DNA of 64,000 nucleotides from GWB1-38-13 sp964488535 (GTDB taxonomy: Bacteria > Patescibacteriota > Microgenomatia > UBA8517): NCBI GenBank assembly GCA_964488535.1, contig CAZAUT010000005.1:1-64000 (forward strand), in the 5' to 3' direction. The position numbers were made by a program, and so were the translations under genes. Each line of letters starts with the position of its first letter. The stretch's first letter is position 1. The notes under the pieces are model-generated. The model saw only the letters and a list, made by a program, of their open reading frames with translations, searched no databases and was not told the origin of the DNA. Positions 47,151 to 55,735 of this stretch are shown piece after piece.

Positions 47151-48338
47151 ATGAGTCTTAGCGTGGCTATAGTTGGACTTCCTAACGTTGGAAAGAGTAC
47201 GCTTTTTAATGCGTTGTTGAAGAAACAGCAGGCGTATGTTGCCAATTTTCCTTTTGCGACGATCGAGCCGAATGTGGGGATAGTTCCGGTACCGGACGAA
47301 CGTCTGGAGAAACTGGAAGGCGTTATTGAACAAGAGATTCTTCGCGCAGTTTATACTGAGTGTAATCGAAGTGCTCAGAATGACAAAGGAATACCCGCAA
47401 GAAAAGTTCCACAAGTACCCGCTACTGTAGAATTCGTTGATATTGCGGGACTTATTGCCGGCGCAAGCAAAGGGGAGGGCTTGGGAAATAAATTTTTAAG
47501 CCACATCAGGGAAACGGACGCGATATGCCATGTGGTACGACTATTTACTGATCCTGATATTATTAAGCAAGGTGTTTCCGACCCAAAGAGTGATTTTCAG
47601 ACGATAGAGACGGAACTATGTTTGGCAGACCTGCAAACTATCGAGAAACAAAGGGATCCGGGCAATACTCCCGACAAAGAACAACTCAAAAAGTGGGCGG
47701 TAGTTAATAAATACCGTGAGGTGCTATCAAAAGGCAATCCTGCAAGGACAGTTGTTGTAACGGAGGATGAGGAGAAATATGTTAAAGAATTGTCGCTTCT
47801 AACAAATAAGCCAATTCTTATTACCCTAAATGTTTCGGAAAGTGATTTAAAAAACGCGGTAGACATCGAAGAGCGGTATGCAAAAGAATTTCGAGTTAAC
47901 GTTGATCAGGTGATTGCGATTTCCGCCAAAGTTGAGTCGGAATTATCCGAATTATCGGATGATGACCAAAAAACATATTTAAAAGATTTGGGAGTTGAAA
48001 AGTCCGGACTTGAACGGCTTATCAAAAAGGCATTTTCTACGCTCGGGCTTATTACCTTTCTTACGGCCGGGGAGAAAGAGGTTCGGGCGTGGACTATCAA
48101 AAACGGTTGGAATGCACAAACCGCTTCTGGGGTGATTCATACCGATTTTATCCAAAAATTCATTAAAGCGGATGTTGTTACCTTTGACGATTTTGTGGGG
48201 GTTGGACCCTCCTTTGCTAAAGCTTCGGAAGGGCAAGGGGGGTGGAAATATGCACGTGAGCATGGTTTGGTAAGATCAGAAGGGAAAGACTACATAGTTA
48301 AAGACGGTGACGTAATCGAATTTAGAATAGGGTCGTAA
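47151..48338 (+). CDS. ychF: Ribosome-binding GTPase/ATPase YchF, with in-frame insertions
   Basis: A 395-aa P-loop protein of the Obg-related YchF family (prefers ATP). It has G1 GLPNVGKSTLFNAL (7-20), the switch region NFPFATIEPNVGIVPVPD, G3 FVDIAGLIAGASKGEGLGNKFL, and G4 as NVSE instead of NKxD, which is normal for YchF. The C-terminal TGS domain ends in GKDYIVKDGDVIEFR. Two segments are longer than the family norm. The first, about 47330-47400 (EQEILRAVYTECNRSAQNDK), comes from a GATTCTTCG...CTCAGAATGAC palindrome. The second is about 48207-48242 (PSFAKASEGQGG). Both look like repeats read in frame. Confidence 0.94.
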   Translation: MSLSVAIVGLPNVGKSTLFNALLKKQQAYVANFPFATIEPNVGIVPVPDERLEKLEGVIEQEILRAVYTECNRSAQNDKGIPARKVPQVPATVEFVDIAGLIAGASKGEGLGNKFLSHIRETDAICHVVRLFTDPDIIKQGVSDPKSDFQTIETELCLADLQTIEKQRDPGNTPDKEQLKKWAVVNKYREVLSKGNPARTVVVTEDEEKYVKELSLLTNKPILITLNVSESDLKNAVDIEERYAKEFRVNVDQVIAISAKVESELSELSDDDQKTYLKDLGVEKSGLERLIKKAFSTLGLITFLTAGEKEVRAWTIKNGWNAQTASGVIHTDFIQKFIKADVVTFDDFVGVGPSFAKASEGQGGWKYAREHGLVRSEGKDYIVKDGDVIEFRIGS

Positions 48339-48442
48339 GACGGAGAAGCTTGCCACACATAAACGACACTTCGAGTCGAGGATGAAAACCTCGCGGGAAG
48401 CAAGTTCTGTACAGGGTTCTGGAGTTTAAAATTGGTACATAG

Positions 48443-48448
48443 TATAAT
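48443..48448 (+). promoter_or_regulatory. -10 box TATAAT, 8 nt before the gene at 48457
   Basis: TATAAT is followed by TGCCAGTT and ATG 48457. A leaderless mRNA is predicted. Confidence 0.45.
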
Positions 48449-48456
48449 TGCCAGTT

Positions 48457-48702
48457 ATGGGTACAATTTCTTCAACTGTAGAAAGAAATGGATGTAGAAT
48501 GCTTAATCCTGAATGCCCATCTGATTGTAGTTTGGATCCCGAGTATTCAGCCACGTTTTCTGAAATATATATTGAAAGGTCGAAGCGTTTGGATATAGTT
48601 TTTCAGTTTGTAAGATGTAGGGTTGCAGATGATCCACAGCTACAAAGAGCATGTAGTGGGAACCCCGATTCCCCAAAAGCAGTATTTGTACCTAAAAGAT
48701 AA
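48457..48702 (+). CDS. Small Cys-containing hypothetical protein
   Basis: An 81-aa protein with five Cys (GCRMLNPECPSDC, FVRCR, RACSG) and no signal peptide or membrane helix. The Cys spacing could bind a metal, but no known motif fits. The TATAAT box directly ahead and the position in an otherwise empty gap before rpsF support it. Function is unknown. Confidence 0.5.
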   Translation: MGTISSTVERNGCRMLNPECPSDCSLDPEYSATFSEIYIERSKRLDIVFQFVRCRVADDPQLQRACSGNPDSPKAVFVPKR

Positions 48703-48758
48703 TTAACAACTTTTTCCCCTTTGTAACAATTTCATTTTTTGCTATACTCTCAAATGAT

Positions 48759-49040
48759 ATGAATAAATATGAATTAACGATTATGGTTTCCGGGAAAGCT
48801 ACGCCCGCCAAACAAAAATCGGTAATCGAGAAAGTTAAGAAATTGATAGAAACCTTTAAGGGAAAAGTTCAAACGACAGACGCGTGGGGAAAAATCGATC
48901 TCATGTATAAAATTAAGGGAAATGACAGTGGAGTATTTACGCTGTTTAATATAGAATTAAATCCAGGAGAAGTTAAGAAATTAACGCAGAAGATAAAGAT
49001 GGAAGAAGATCTTTTACGATTTTTAATCGTAAAAGAATAA
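48759..49040 (+). CDS. rpsF: 30S ribosomal protein S6
   Basis: S6 binds 16S rRNA together with S18. The 93-aa protein has the ferredoxin-like pattern, starting MNKYELTIMVSGKATP, with WGKIDLMYKIKGNDSGVFTLF and a C-terminal LLRFLIVKE. A TATACT box lies 10 nt before the ATG. It heads the usual rpsF-ssb-rpsR block, but a MITE-like element separates it from ssb. Confidence 0.95.
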   Translation: MNKYELTIMVSGKATPAKQKSVIEKVKKLIETFKGKVQTTDAWGKIDLMYKIKGNDSGVFTLFNIELNPGEVKKLTQKIKMEEDLLRFLIVKE

Positions 49041-49132
49041 GTACAAATGTGCACCAATAAGTACCAATAATTACAAATTCCCAATTTGAAATTTGTATTT
49101 ATTGGAGATTGGTATTTATTTGAAATTGAGTC
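49041..49132. repeat. MITE-like intergenic element (rpsF-ssb)
   Basis: ACCAATAAGTACCAATAATT on the left and the inverted ATTGGTATTTATTTGAAATT on the right, filling the gap between the rpsF stop and the ssb start. Confidence 0.65.
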
Positions 49133-49726
49133 ATGTCTAGAAGCTTAAATAAAGTAACATTAATAGGAAATCTAACGCGCGACCCAGAACTTAGGTTTAC
49201 TCCCTCGGGGGCTGCGGTCTGTACCTTTGGCCTTGCCACCAACAGGCAATGGAATACGGATACCGGTGAGAAAAAAGAGGAGGTAGAATTTCACAAGATA
49301 GTTGCCTGGAACAAATTAGCGGAACTCTGCGGACAACTTTTAGTAAAAGGCAGGAAAGTGTTTGTTGAGGGGCGTCTTCAGACCAGAAAGTGGACAGGAC
49401 AGGACAATCTCGAACATACAACAACGGAAATTGTAATCCACGACATGATAATTCTTGACTCCCGTATGCAGTCGGAGGCGCGTCCTGCCGATATAATGGA
49501 CGTACCGGAGGATTTGGGTGAAACGCCCCCTCCCGCCTTGTCTGATACCGTTTCACAGCCGGTTTCCCCGACAGGAATAAATGCCGTTTCGGATGGTGCC
49601 AAAGCGTCTGCAAAAGGAAGCAAGTTTGTTTCAAAAAAAACCAAAGGTTCCGATAATGATGGGAAGACGCAGGAGGTATCGGACAGTACGCAGGAGGAAC
49701 GGGTCGACGACGACATTCCTTTTTAA
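49133..49726 (+). CDS. ssb: Single-stranded DNA-binding protein
   Basis: A 197-aa SSB. The OB fold (about 1-110) begins SRSLNKVTLIGNLTRDPELR and has WNTDTGEKKEEVEFHKIVAW and GRKVFVEGRLQTRKW. A long Pro/Ser/Lys-rich linker follows. The acidic C-terminal tip is VDDDIPF, the peptide that recruits repair and replication partners. All features are standard. The neighbours are rpsF and rpsR. Confidence 0.96.
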   Translation: MSRSLNKVTLIGNLTRDPELRFTPSGAAVCTFGLATNRQWNTDTGEKKEEVEFHKIVAWNKLAELCGQLLVKGRKVFVEGRLQTRKWTGQDNLEHTTTEIVIHDMIILDSRMQSEARPADIMDVPEDLGETPPPALSDTVSQPVSPTGINAVSDGAKASAKGSKFVSKKTKGSDNDGKTQEVSDSTQEERVDDDIPF

Positions 49727-49757
49727 GAAAGGGGTAGGATTGTAACATATATTCAAT

Positions 49758-50009
49758 ATGGCAAAAGCAAGAACATTAAAAAAGCCAAGGATTCCAAAAA
49801 AAAGCAAAAAAGACTGCCCCTTTTGTAAGAGTAAAGAAAAACCCGATTACAAAAATTACCGTGAACTTGGTAAATTCGTATCGGATAGGGCCAAAATGAT
49901 TCCTTCTGTTTATACCGGCGTATGCAGTAAACACCAGAGAATTTTGAGCGAGTCAGTTAAAAGAGCCAGATTTTTGGGGTTACTTCCTTATACTCCAGTT
50001 TCGAAATAA
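49758..50009 (+). CDS. rpsR: 30S ribosomal protein S18
   Basis: The 83-aa S18 has a zinc-type N-terminus (CPFCKSKEKPDYKNY), then RELGKFVSDRAKMIPSVYTG, and ends with the family block KHQRILSESVKRARFLGLLPY. The next gene is ctpA: rplI (L9), which follows rpsR in most bacteria, is missing. This loss is a known trait of several CPR groups including Microgenomates. Confidence 0.96.
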   Translation: MAKARTLKKPRIPKKSKKDCPFCKSKEKPDYKNYRELGKFVSDRAKMIPSVYTGVCSKHQRILSESVKRARFLGLLPYTPVSK

Positions 50010-50043
50010 GTTTTTGCAGCTTTTGAAAATCTTTATTTCAATG

Positions 50044-50049
50044 TATTAT
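50044..50049 (+). promoter_or_regulatory. -10 box TATTAT, 7 nt before ctpA start
   Basis: TATTAT is followed by CTTTAGT and ATG 50057. A leaderless mRNA is predicted. Confidence 0.4.
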
Positions 50050-50056
50050 CTTTAGT

Positions 50057-51316
50057 ATGGAAAATTCATCATTCCTTAAAAAAAGCGGTTTTTCCCTAAA
50101 TTATTTCAGGAAGGTAATTTTGGGAGTTGTATTGCTGACATTTGTGTTCGGTACAGGTTATTTTTTAGGTATTAGAAACTTTTATATTAATCTTTACGGT
50201 TATCCGAGCGTTAACATTGAAAGGCAGGTACCGGAAAAGCACAAGGAGTTGGACTTCAATCTTTTTTGGCTTGTTTGGGATAAGCTTCAAACCAAGTACT
50301 ACGACCAGGATAAATTAATACCGGCGAAAATGGTATATGGTGCAATAAGAGGAATGGTTTCTTCAATCGACGATCCTTATACTGTATTTTTACCCCCGAC
50401 AGAAAACAAAATTGTCCAGGATGATCTTAAAGGTAGTTTTGACGGGGTGGGAATACAGTTGGGATACAGAAACGACTGGTTGACTGTTATCGCACCGGTC
50501 AAAGACTCTCCTGCCGAGAAAAAAGGAGTAAAAGCAGGAGATGTTGTTTTTTCAATAATAGATCCGGTGAAAAATATAAAAATTGAAAATACGCAGGGAA
50601 TCACAATTCAGGAAGCAGTAAGTGCCATTCGAGGACCAAAAGGGACGGCCGTTACTCTCACGATAGTCAGAGAAGGTACGGATAAACCCTTTGATGTTGA
50701 ATTGGTAAGGGACACATTGGACATTCCGAGTGTATCGCTCGAGTTTGTCGGTGAAGACTCCAAAACTGCACATCTTATCGTGGCAAAATTTTCTGAGGAA
50801 ACGAAAACAGAATGGGATACTGCGGTATTGAACTTATTAACACGCGATTTTAACGGTATCATATTGGATCTAAGAAATAATCCGGGAGGATATATGACCT
50901 CAGCCGTTGATTTGGGAACGGACTTTATGAATATCGGGGATGTGGTTGTCATCGAGCAGTCGGGTAATGGGAAAAGGGAATACAAAATTGAAAATATGGG
51001 ACGGCTAAAAAACCGAAAAGTTGTGATACTGGTTAACGAAGGTTCCGCGTCCGCTTCAGAAATACTGGCCGGTGCTATGAGGGACAATAACGGCACAAAA
51101 CTTATTGGAAAAAAGACTTTCGGAAAAGGAACAATACAGGAGCCTGAAGAACTTGACGGCGGTGTAGGATTACATATTACGATTGCCAAATGGCTTACAC
51201 CTGACGGTTATTGGGTTAACGAAAAAGGTTTGATTCCCGATATTGAAATTGAAGATGATGTGAACACTGATAATGATGAACAGCTTGACGCAGCGATCAA
51301 AGAATTAGCGGTTTAA
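50057..51316 (+). CDS. ctpA: C-terminal processing protease (S41, CtpA-like)
   Basis: A 419-aa membrane-anchored, extracytoplasmic serine protease. A membrane helix (about 20-40) is followed by a PDZ domain (about 115-205, GSFDGVGIQLG, SPAEKKGVKAGD) and the S41 core with LDLRNNPGGYM, the catalytic Ser S332 in NEGSASASEILAG and Lys K357 in KKTFGKGTIQ. It trims the C-termini of envelope proteins. It is followed by htrA in the same direction, so the two may form an envelope quality-control unit. Confidence 0.95.
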   Translation: MENSSFLKKSGFSLNYFRKVILGVVLLTFVFGTGYFLGIRNFYINLYGYPSVNIERQVPEKHKELDFNLFWLVWDKLQTKYYDQDKLIPAKMVYGAIRGMVSSIDDPYTVFLPPTENKIVQDDLKGSFDGVGIQLGYRNDWLTVIAPVKDSPAEKKGVKAGDVVFSIIDPVKNIKIENTQGITIQEAVSAIRGPKGTAVTLTIVREGTDKPFDVELVRDTLDIPSVSLEFVGEDSKTAHLIVAKFSEETKTEWDTAVLNLLTRDFNGIILDLRNNPGGYMTSAVDLGTDFMNIGDVVVIEQSGNGKREYKIENMGRLKNRKVVILVNEGSASASEILAGAMRDNNGTKLIGKKTFGKGTIQEPEELDGGVGLHITIAKWLTPDGYWVNEKGLIPDIEIEDDVNTDNDEQLDAAIKELAV

Positions 51317-51368
51317 GATTGGCTTTACTTTTCAGCTGATTTTAAGTTTGTTAAAATATACATTGAAT

Positions 51369-52520
51369 ATGATATCAAAAGTTAAAGGAATTTTAATTCT
51401 TGCAGTAGTTTTCATTATTTTGGCTTCATCAGCCGTAGGGGGTGCGTTGGTTGACAGAATATTGGATATTTCTCTTCTTGATTCCGTGCTGAAACGAGCA
51501 GAGACAACTTTGGATAGAGTAGGTATCGATCAAAAACTTGTCCGCGAAGAATCGGTTGTTATTGATGCAGCCGAATCCGTGTCGCCATCGGTTGTAACCG
51601 TATCAATCGAAACTCCGAGAAGAAGAATCCTGGATTTTTCTCCCTTTGGCGGGTTTGAACAAAGAATCGAAGGGGGGACACCTCAGGACATCGGTTCCGG
51701 TTTCATTGTTTCCGATGATGGATTGGTAGTCACAAACAAACATGTTGTCTCGGCAAACGGTTCTTATAAAGTAATCACGAGCGATGATAAGGAATATGAA
51801 GTTGTTTCCGTTAGCCGTGATCCGTCAAACGATATTGCTGTCATTAAAATAAACGCGAGTGGACTTAAGCCTGTCGAACTTGGCGACTCTTCGAACCTTA
51901 AGGTGGGCCAATTTGTAATTGCGATAGGTACCGCTTTAGGTGAATTTCGGCACACAGTGACCACAGGGGTTATTTCCGGATTGGGTAGGGGAATTACCGC
52001 CGGAAGTTATTACGAGGGCTATGTCGAGAAGCTTGATGATGTCATACAGACGGACGCAGCGATAAATCCGGGCAATTCGGGCGGACCCCTTCTTAATTCT
52101 GCGGGTGAGGTAATCGGGATTAATGTTGCTGTTGCCTCAGGTGCTCAAAATATAGGTTTTGCAATTCCCGTTAATGTAGTTAAATCTGCTCTTGAAGAAT
52201 TCAACAAGACCGGAAGTTTCTCTGCTAAAGCATATCTTGGGGTTGAATACCAGATGATAAGCCGTCAGTCGGCGATAATGAACGACATTCCTCAGGGGGC
52301 GTATGTAGTTAATATTATTAATGACTCTCCTGCGGAAGAAGCAGGATTAAAGGTGGATGATATTATAGTAAAGATTGACGGAGAAAAATTGGCTGATTTA
52401 GAAAACGGTTTATCAGACATTATAAAAAACAAAAATCCCGGTGACAAAGTTGAAATGGAAGTCTATCGCGGAGACGAAAAACTCACCCTTACTGCCACGC
52501 TTTCCGAATTCAGCGAATGA
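51369..52520 (+). CDS. htrA: HtrA/DegP-like serine protease
   Basis: A 383-aa protease-chaperone for misfolded envelope proteins. One N-terminal membrane helix (about 7-25). The trypsin-like domain has H125 (VVTNKHVVS), D155 (SNDIAVIKI) and S237 (NPGNSGGPLL). One PDZ domain (about 290-380) carries SPAEEAGLKVDDIIVKIDG. Length and layout fit DegS/HtrA with a single PDZ. ATG 51369 is preferred over the upstream start because the membrane helix begins there. It converges with the gene ending at 52526. Confidence 0.95.
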   Translation: MISKVKGILILAVVFIILASSAVGGALVDRILDISLLDSVLKRAETTLDRVGIDQKLVREESVVIDAAESVSPSVVTVSIETPRRRILDFSPFGGFEQRIEGGTPQDIGSGFIVSDDGLVVTNKHVVSANGSYKVITSDDKEYEVVSVSRDPSNDIAVIKINASGLKPVELGDSSNLKVGQFVIAIGTALGEFRHTVTTGVISGLGRGITAGSYYEGYVEKLDDVIQTDAAINPGNSGGPLLNSAGEVIGINVAVASGAQNIGFAIPVNVVKSALEEFNKTGSFSAKAYLGVEYQMISRQSAIMNDIPQGAYVVNIINDSPAEEAGLKVDDIIVKIDGEKLADLENGLSDIIKNKNPGDKVEMEVYRGDEKLTLTATLSEFSE

Positions 52521-52525
52521 TATCG

Positions 52526-54385
52526 TTACTTTTTTGAAGTGTTTTTAGTTTTAATATCGCATCCGATTATATTTCTTGATCCGTCATCGTTAGGCTTCTT
52601 TTCGAAAAGCAGTATCAGCGACCGGCCTTTAAGTTTTTCTGCAATTAGTCTGAGAAGATGGAACTCATCGCGATATGATGAATTGTCAGGTTTTCCTCTG
52701 GATGAAAGAGTACGCAAGTGTAAACGTAACTGCCCGCCTAACTCCACAATGAATTGTCTTGCGTTTATTACCGCATAGTCGAAGACATGTTGGTCAAGGT
52801 TGTTAATGTAACTTTCAAGCGCTCCTGTGGAAGCTAAAAAATGATTGGGGGCATGTGATCTGCCGCTTTGACTGTGTTGAAATAGCTCTGTTAACCATGC
52901 GTGCATATCTTGTGCATTACGTACACCACTTTCCTGATCGATCTTCCCAAATTCCGATGATAATTTTTGAAGAAATTTGGCCAATGTGTCAAGAGATTTT
53001 CCACCGAAGTTTATTTTGGTTGTTGTTTCTGTTACCAAACAACCATCAGGATTGATGAGGTATCTGATGGAAGGCCATAGGGAAGATGGAGATATTGATT
53101 TTGCCATGGAGTTTGTATTGGCTGCGGTTTTGATTGGGGCTTCGTTTTGGATTGAACCAAATAATGGTGCCTGAAACAAATCATTGGTGGGAAATTTTTG
53201 ATCGAGCAATAATTGTCTCATTTTTGACTTTTCATCAAGTACATCGATTTTGTTATTCATTAGTTCAATCAATCTATTCACATCTTCAACGTCATTTTTC
53301 GGAATGCTGTTGTTTTCCAAAGCCATTATGAGTCCAAGTCTCCAATCGCGCAAAAAAGCTGAATGCAATTTTACCCTGTGAATTATTGTTTCTTCCGTTC
53401 CGCGCGGGTGGACAAAAATATAGGAATCCGGTAAGAGAAATTCATGATTTGCAAATACAATTCTCGTAAGCTTTTTTTTCATTTCGTCAACATGTCTATG
53501 AGGAACGCTGCTGACATTACGTGTTCCATGCAAAGCATAAGAACGGTTATCGGTCTTAATTTCCACCACGTCATAAGGCAGTCCCCGGAGCCATGGTTCG
53601 CGAAGACCGGCATCTGCCGAAGGATCACGGCAATTTGGATTATTTTCTTGAAGTAAATGCCGTGCGATTAAAATCCCGTCCAATTGAGCGATATTCTCGA
53701 TCCAAACGTTGGGGATAACAAAATAATCATGTAATGGTTTTCCGGTTCTTACCGTTTTTGCCAAAAACAAAGCCGTTTCAACTAAAAATTTAATCCTGAT
53801 ATTCACTTTTGTATAATCTTCTTCGTCGCTTCCGATCATGGAGAATTCCTTCATCAGATCCAGCCCGAAGATCCTGTCTGTTTCCGATAACAGATTGTAA
53901 AGCATTGAGGTTGTTGGAACGCTTCTTTTTTCTGCGTCGTCAAACGGAACCTCAATTACCGGTGGATCGGTCAAACCCTCATATAAAGGCTTAATATTAC
54001 AATTGTGAAAAAAACGAAGCGAGAACCGTTGTTGTCTTATTTTGGCTCTCAGATCGGGATTTCCGGGATTGTTTTGGAGTTCGTGTTTTAATCTATTTAA
54101 CTCATCTTGCATTTCCAAAACTTTCGCCTGTTTTTTTTGTAATATTTCCTGCCTTACTTTTTGTTCGGCATCAAATAAAAGTGAATAGTCTTCTTCAGGG
54201 AGATTGGCGGTCCAAGCAGCCATAATTGCATTTTCGCAAATTCTTCCGCACTTTCCCGCCAAAGCCAATGATTGGAGGTCATTCCCTTCATATCTGTTTG
54301 CGATTGGGTGTCTGTGACGACGGGCGGCATAGAAATCTTTCGAATCATAATAATCATTAATGTTGCGTTCACGAAAACTGCCCAT
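52526..54385 (-). CDS. Large hypothetical protein with a possible PD-(D/E)XK nuclease motif
   Basis: A 619-aa soluble protein. A coiled coil is likely at about 70-108. Between residues 226 and 280 the sequence IAQLDGILIA (D236), then YDVVEIKTDN (E275, K277), resembles the D-x(n)-E-x-K site of PD-(D/E)XK nucleases such as Cas4/RecB-type domains. The remaining regions (about 300-619) have no recognised domain. No defence genes adjoin: htrA converges on the left and prfA is downstream-facing on the right. A nuclease role is a motif-level inference, and the domain may be degenerate or part of a chance match. Confidence 0.6.
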   Translation of the reverse strand: MGSFRERNINDYYDSKDFYAARRHRHPIANRYEGNDLQSLALAGKCGRICENAIMAAWTANLPEEDYSLLFDAEQKVRQEILQKKQAKVLEMQDELNRLKHELQNNPGNPDLRAKIRQQRFSLRFFHNCNIKPLYEGLTDPPVIEVPFDDAEKRSVPTTSMLYNLLSETDRIFGLDLMKEFSMIGSDEEDYTKVNIRIKFLVETALFLAKTVRTGKPLHDYFVIPNVWIENIAQLDGILIARHLLQENNPNCRDPSADAGLREPWLRGLPYDVVEIKTDNRSYALHGTRNVSSVPHRHVDEMKKKLTRIVFANHEFLLPDSYIFVHPRGTEETIIHRVKLHSAFLRDWRLGLIMALENNSIPKNDVEDVNRLIELMNNKIDVLDEKSKMRQLLLDQKFPTNDLFQAPLFGSIQNEAPIKTAANTNSMAKSISPSSLWPSIRYLINPDGCLVTETTTKINFGGKSLDTLAKFLQKLSSEFGKIDQESGVRNAQDMHAWLTELFQHSQSGRSHAPNHFLASTGALESYINNLDQHVFDYAVINARQFIVELGGQLRLHLRTLSSRGKPDNSSYRDEFHLLRLIAEKLKGRSLILLFEKKPNDDGSRNIIGCDIKTKNTSKK

Positions 54386-54438
54386 AGTGTGTTCAGAGAG
54401 TACGTCAGGGTATAGTATTTTTCAAGTACGAATTGAAG

Positions 54439-55188
54439 TTAATCCAAAGTCGGTTTGGTGGGAGATTTTGTCGATTGAATTACTTTTTCCAAATTTCCCT
54501 CAATGATCGAAGAAAGGTTTCCCCACGACTTACCGATGCGGTGGTCGGTAACTCTATCCTGAGGAAAGTTATAGGTTCTGATTTTTTCTGCTCTCATACC
54601 GCGTCCGATTGCACTTCTGTATCCTGCTACGGTTCTTTCTTTTTCCAACTCTGCCTTTTCCCAGAGGCGCGACCGGAGAATGGACATGGCAATCTCGCGG
54701 TTCTGTTCCTGGAACCTCTCCTCACGCGCTGTAACGACGATTCCGGTGGGTTTGTGTGTTAAACGTACCGCAGTTGAGACTTTGTTAACATTCTGCCCGC
54801 CATGACCTCCGGCGCGGAAAAATTGAATGTCAACATCCTGCAGATTTATTTTTATATCGGTATCTTTAACTTCTGGCAGTACGGCAACGGTAGCGGTGGA
54901 AGTATGAATTCGTCCTCTTTTTTCAGTTGTCGGAACCCTTTGAACGCGATGCACACCTGACTCGTTTTTTAAAAGATCAAAGACTTGAAATCCGGTTATG
55001 CGGAGTGTCATTTCGTCAACCATATCCGCTTTCCAATTTTTTTTGACAGCAAAGCGGTAGTACATGCGAAGCAAATCAGATCCCCAAATCTTTGCCTCAT
55101 CTCCTCCTGTTGCACCACGGATTTCAATGTAGACCCGCTGTGGAGTATAGGGATTGCCGTTTGGTGTTGGTTGATACTGGTTATCCAT
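54439..55188 (-). CDS. prfA: Peptide chain release factor 1, N-terminally short
   Basis: A 249-aa class I release factor for UAA/UAG. It has the tripeptide region VHRVQRVPTTEKRGRIHTS (PTT in place of PAT/PVT, as in RF1) and the GGQ motif in GGHGGQNVNKVST, and ends with DHRIGKSWGNL. It lacks most of the first domain (about 100 residues) of the 360-aa family members. The upstream DNA is a TACTTAATACA repeat, so no missing part is encoded there. The peptide-release and decoding domains are intact. No prfB is in the window; TGA stops are used, so one should exist elsewhere. Confidence 0.92.
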   Translation of the reverse strand: MDNQYQPTPNGNPYTPQRVYIEIRGATGGDEAKIWGSDLLRMYYRFAVKKNWKADMVDEMTLRITGFQVFDLLKNESGVHRVQRVPTTEKRGRIHTSTATVAVLPEVKDTDIKINLQDVDIQFFRAGGHGGQNVNKVSTAVRLTHKPTGIVVTAREERFQEQNREIAMSILRSRLWEKAELEKERTVAGYRSAIGRGMRAEKIRTYNFPQDRVTDHRIGKSWGNLSSIIEGNLEKVIQSTKSPTKPTLD

Positions 55189-55199
55189 ATTATCTTTCT

Positions 55200-55272
55200 A
55201 ATTGAGGCACAGTGTATGAAGTATGATGTATAACGTATTAAATACTTAATACAAGATACTTAATACATAATA
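55200..55272. repeat. Intergenic TACTTAATACAAGATACTT microsatellite
   Basis: Short imperfect repeats of ATACTTAATACA fill the gap between rpmE and prfA. Similar words (ATACGTTATACATCATACAT) precede rseP. Confidence 0.6.
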
Positions 55273-55617
55273 CTATTTTTTGCTTTTCGCTTTTTGCTTT
55301 TCGCTTTTTGCTAATTTCCGAAGCTCCTCCAGCGTATCCGGTCTTTCAAGCTCTTTCTCAAGTTGTTTCTGTTTTTTCAGTCTTCTTTTTTCCGTTTTTG
55401 AAACCCTTTGTGATTGAGCTTTGGCGCGCTTATTCAGAAAAGCGTCGACCCTGCCTGCGGTATCAACATACTTCATCTGTCCTGTATAGAAAGGATGACA
55501 ATTGCTGCACACTTCAACCTGAATGGAAGGTACCGTATTTCCGATGGTGAAAGTGTTCCCGCATGCGCAGGTCACTTTACAATCCGAATACCATTTTGGG
55601 TGAATATTGGCTTTCAT
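55273..55617 (-). CDS. rpmE: 50S ribosomal protein L31 with C-terminal extension
   Basis: L31 joins the two subunits at bridge B1. The first 70 residues are typical: MKANIHPKWYSDCKVTCACG, then EVCSNCHPFYTG and DTAGRVDAFLNK, with four zinc-type Cys. Residues about 70-114 are a Lys/Glu/Arg-rich extension; its end (SEKQKAKSKK) is encoded by a CTTTTTGCTTTTCG microsatellite (55277-55310). ATG 55617 is the family start. Its position directly before prfA on the same strand is common. Confidence 0.94.
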   Translation of the reverse strand: MKANIHPKWYSDCKVTCACGNTFTIGNTVPSIQVEVCSNCHPFYTGQMKYVDTAGRVDAFLNKRAKAQSQRVSKTEKRRLKKQKQLEKELERPDTLEELRKLAKSEKQKAKSKK

Positions 55618-55735
55618 ATATAAGAAATAAACAATAATCAAAAAACAATAAACACATCAATAACAGAGTGAATTATATCAAAACTATTAGGATTTACAAA
55701 GTGTAATTATTCCTATTGTACTTATTCTACATTTT

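Noticed and set aside
50608..51189. 193-codon open frame opposite ctpA
   Set aside because: It lies wholly on the complementary strand of a clear protease gene and has a Ser/Pro/Thr-rich, shadow-like composition.
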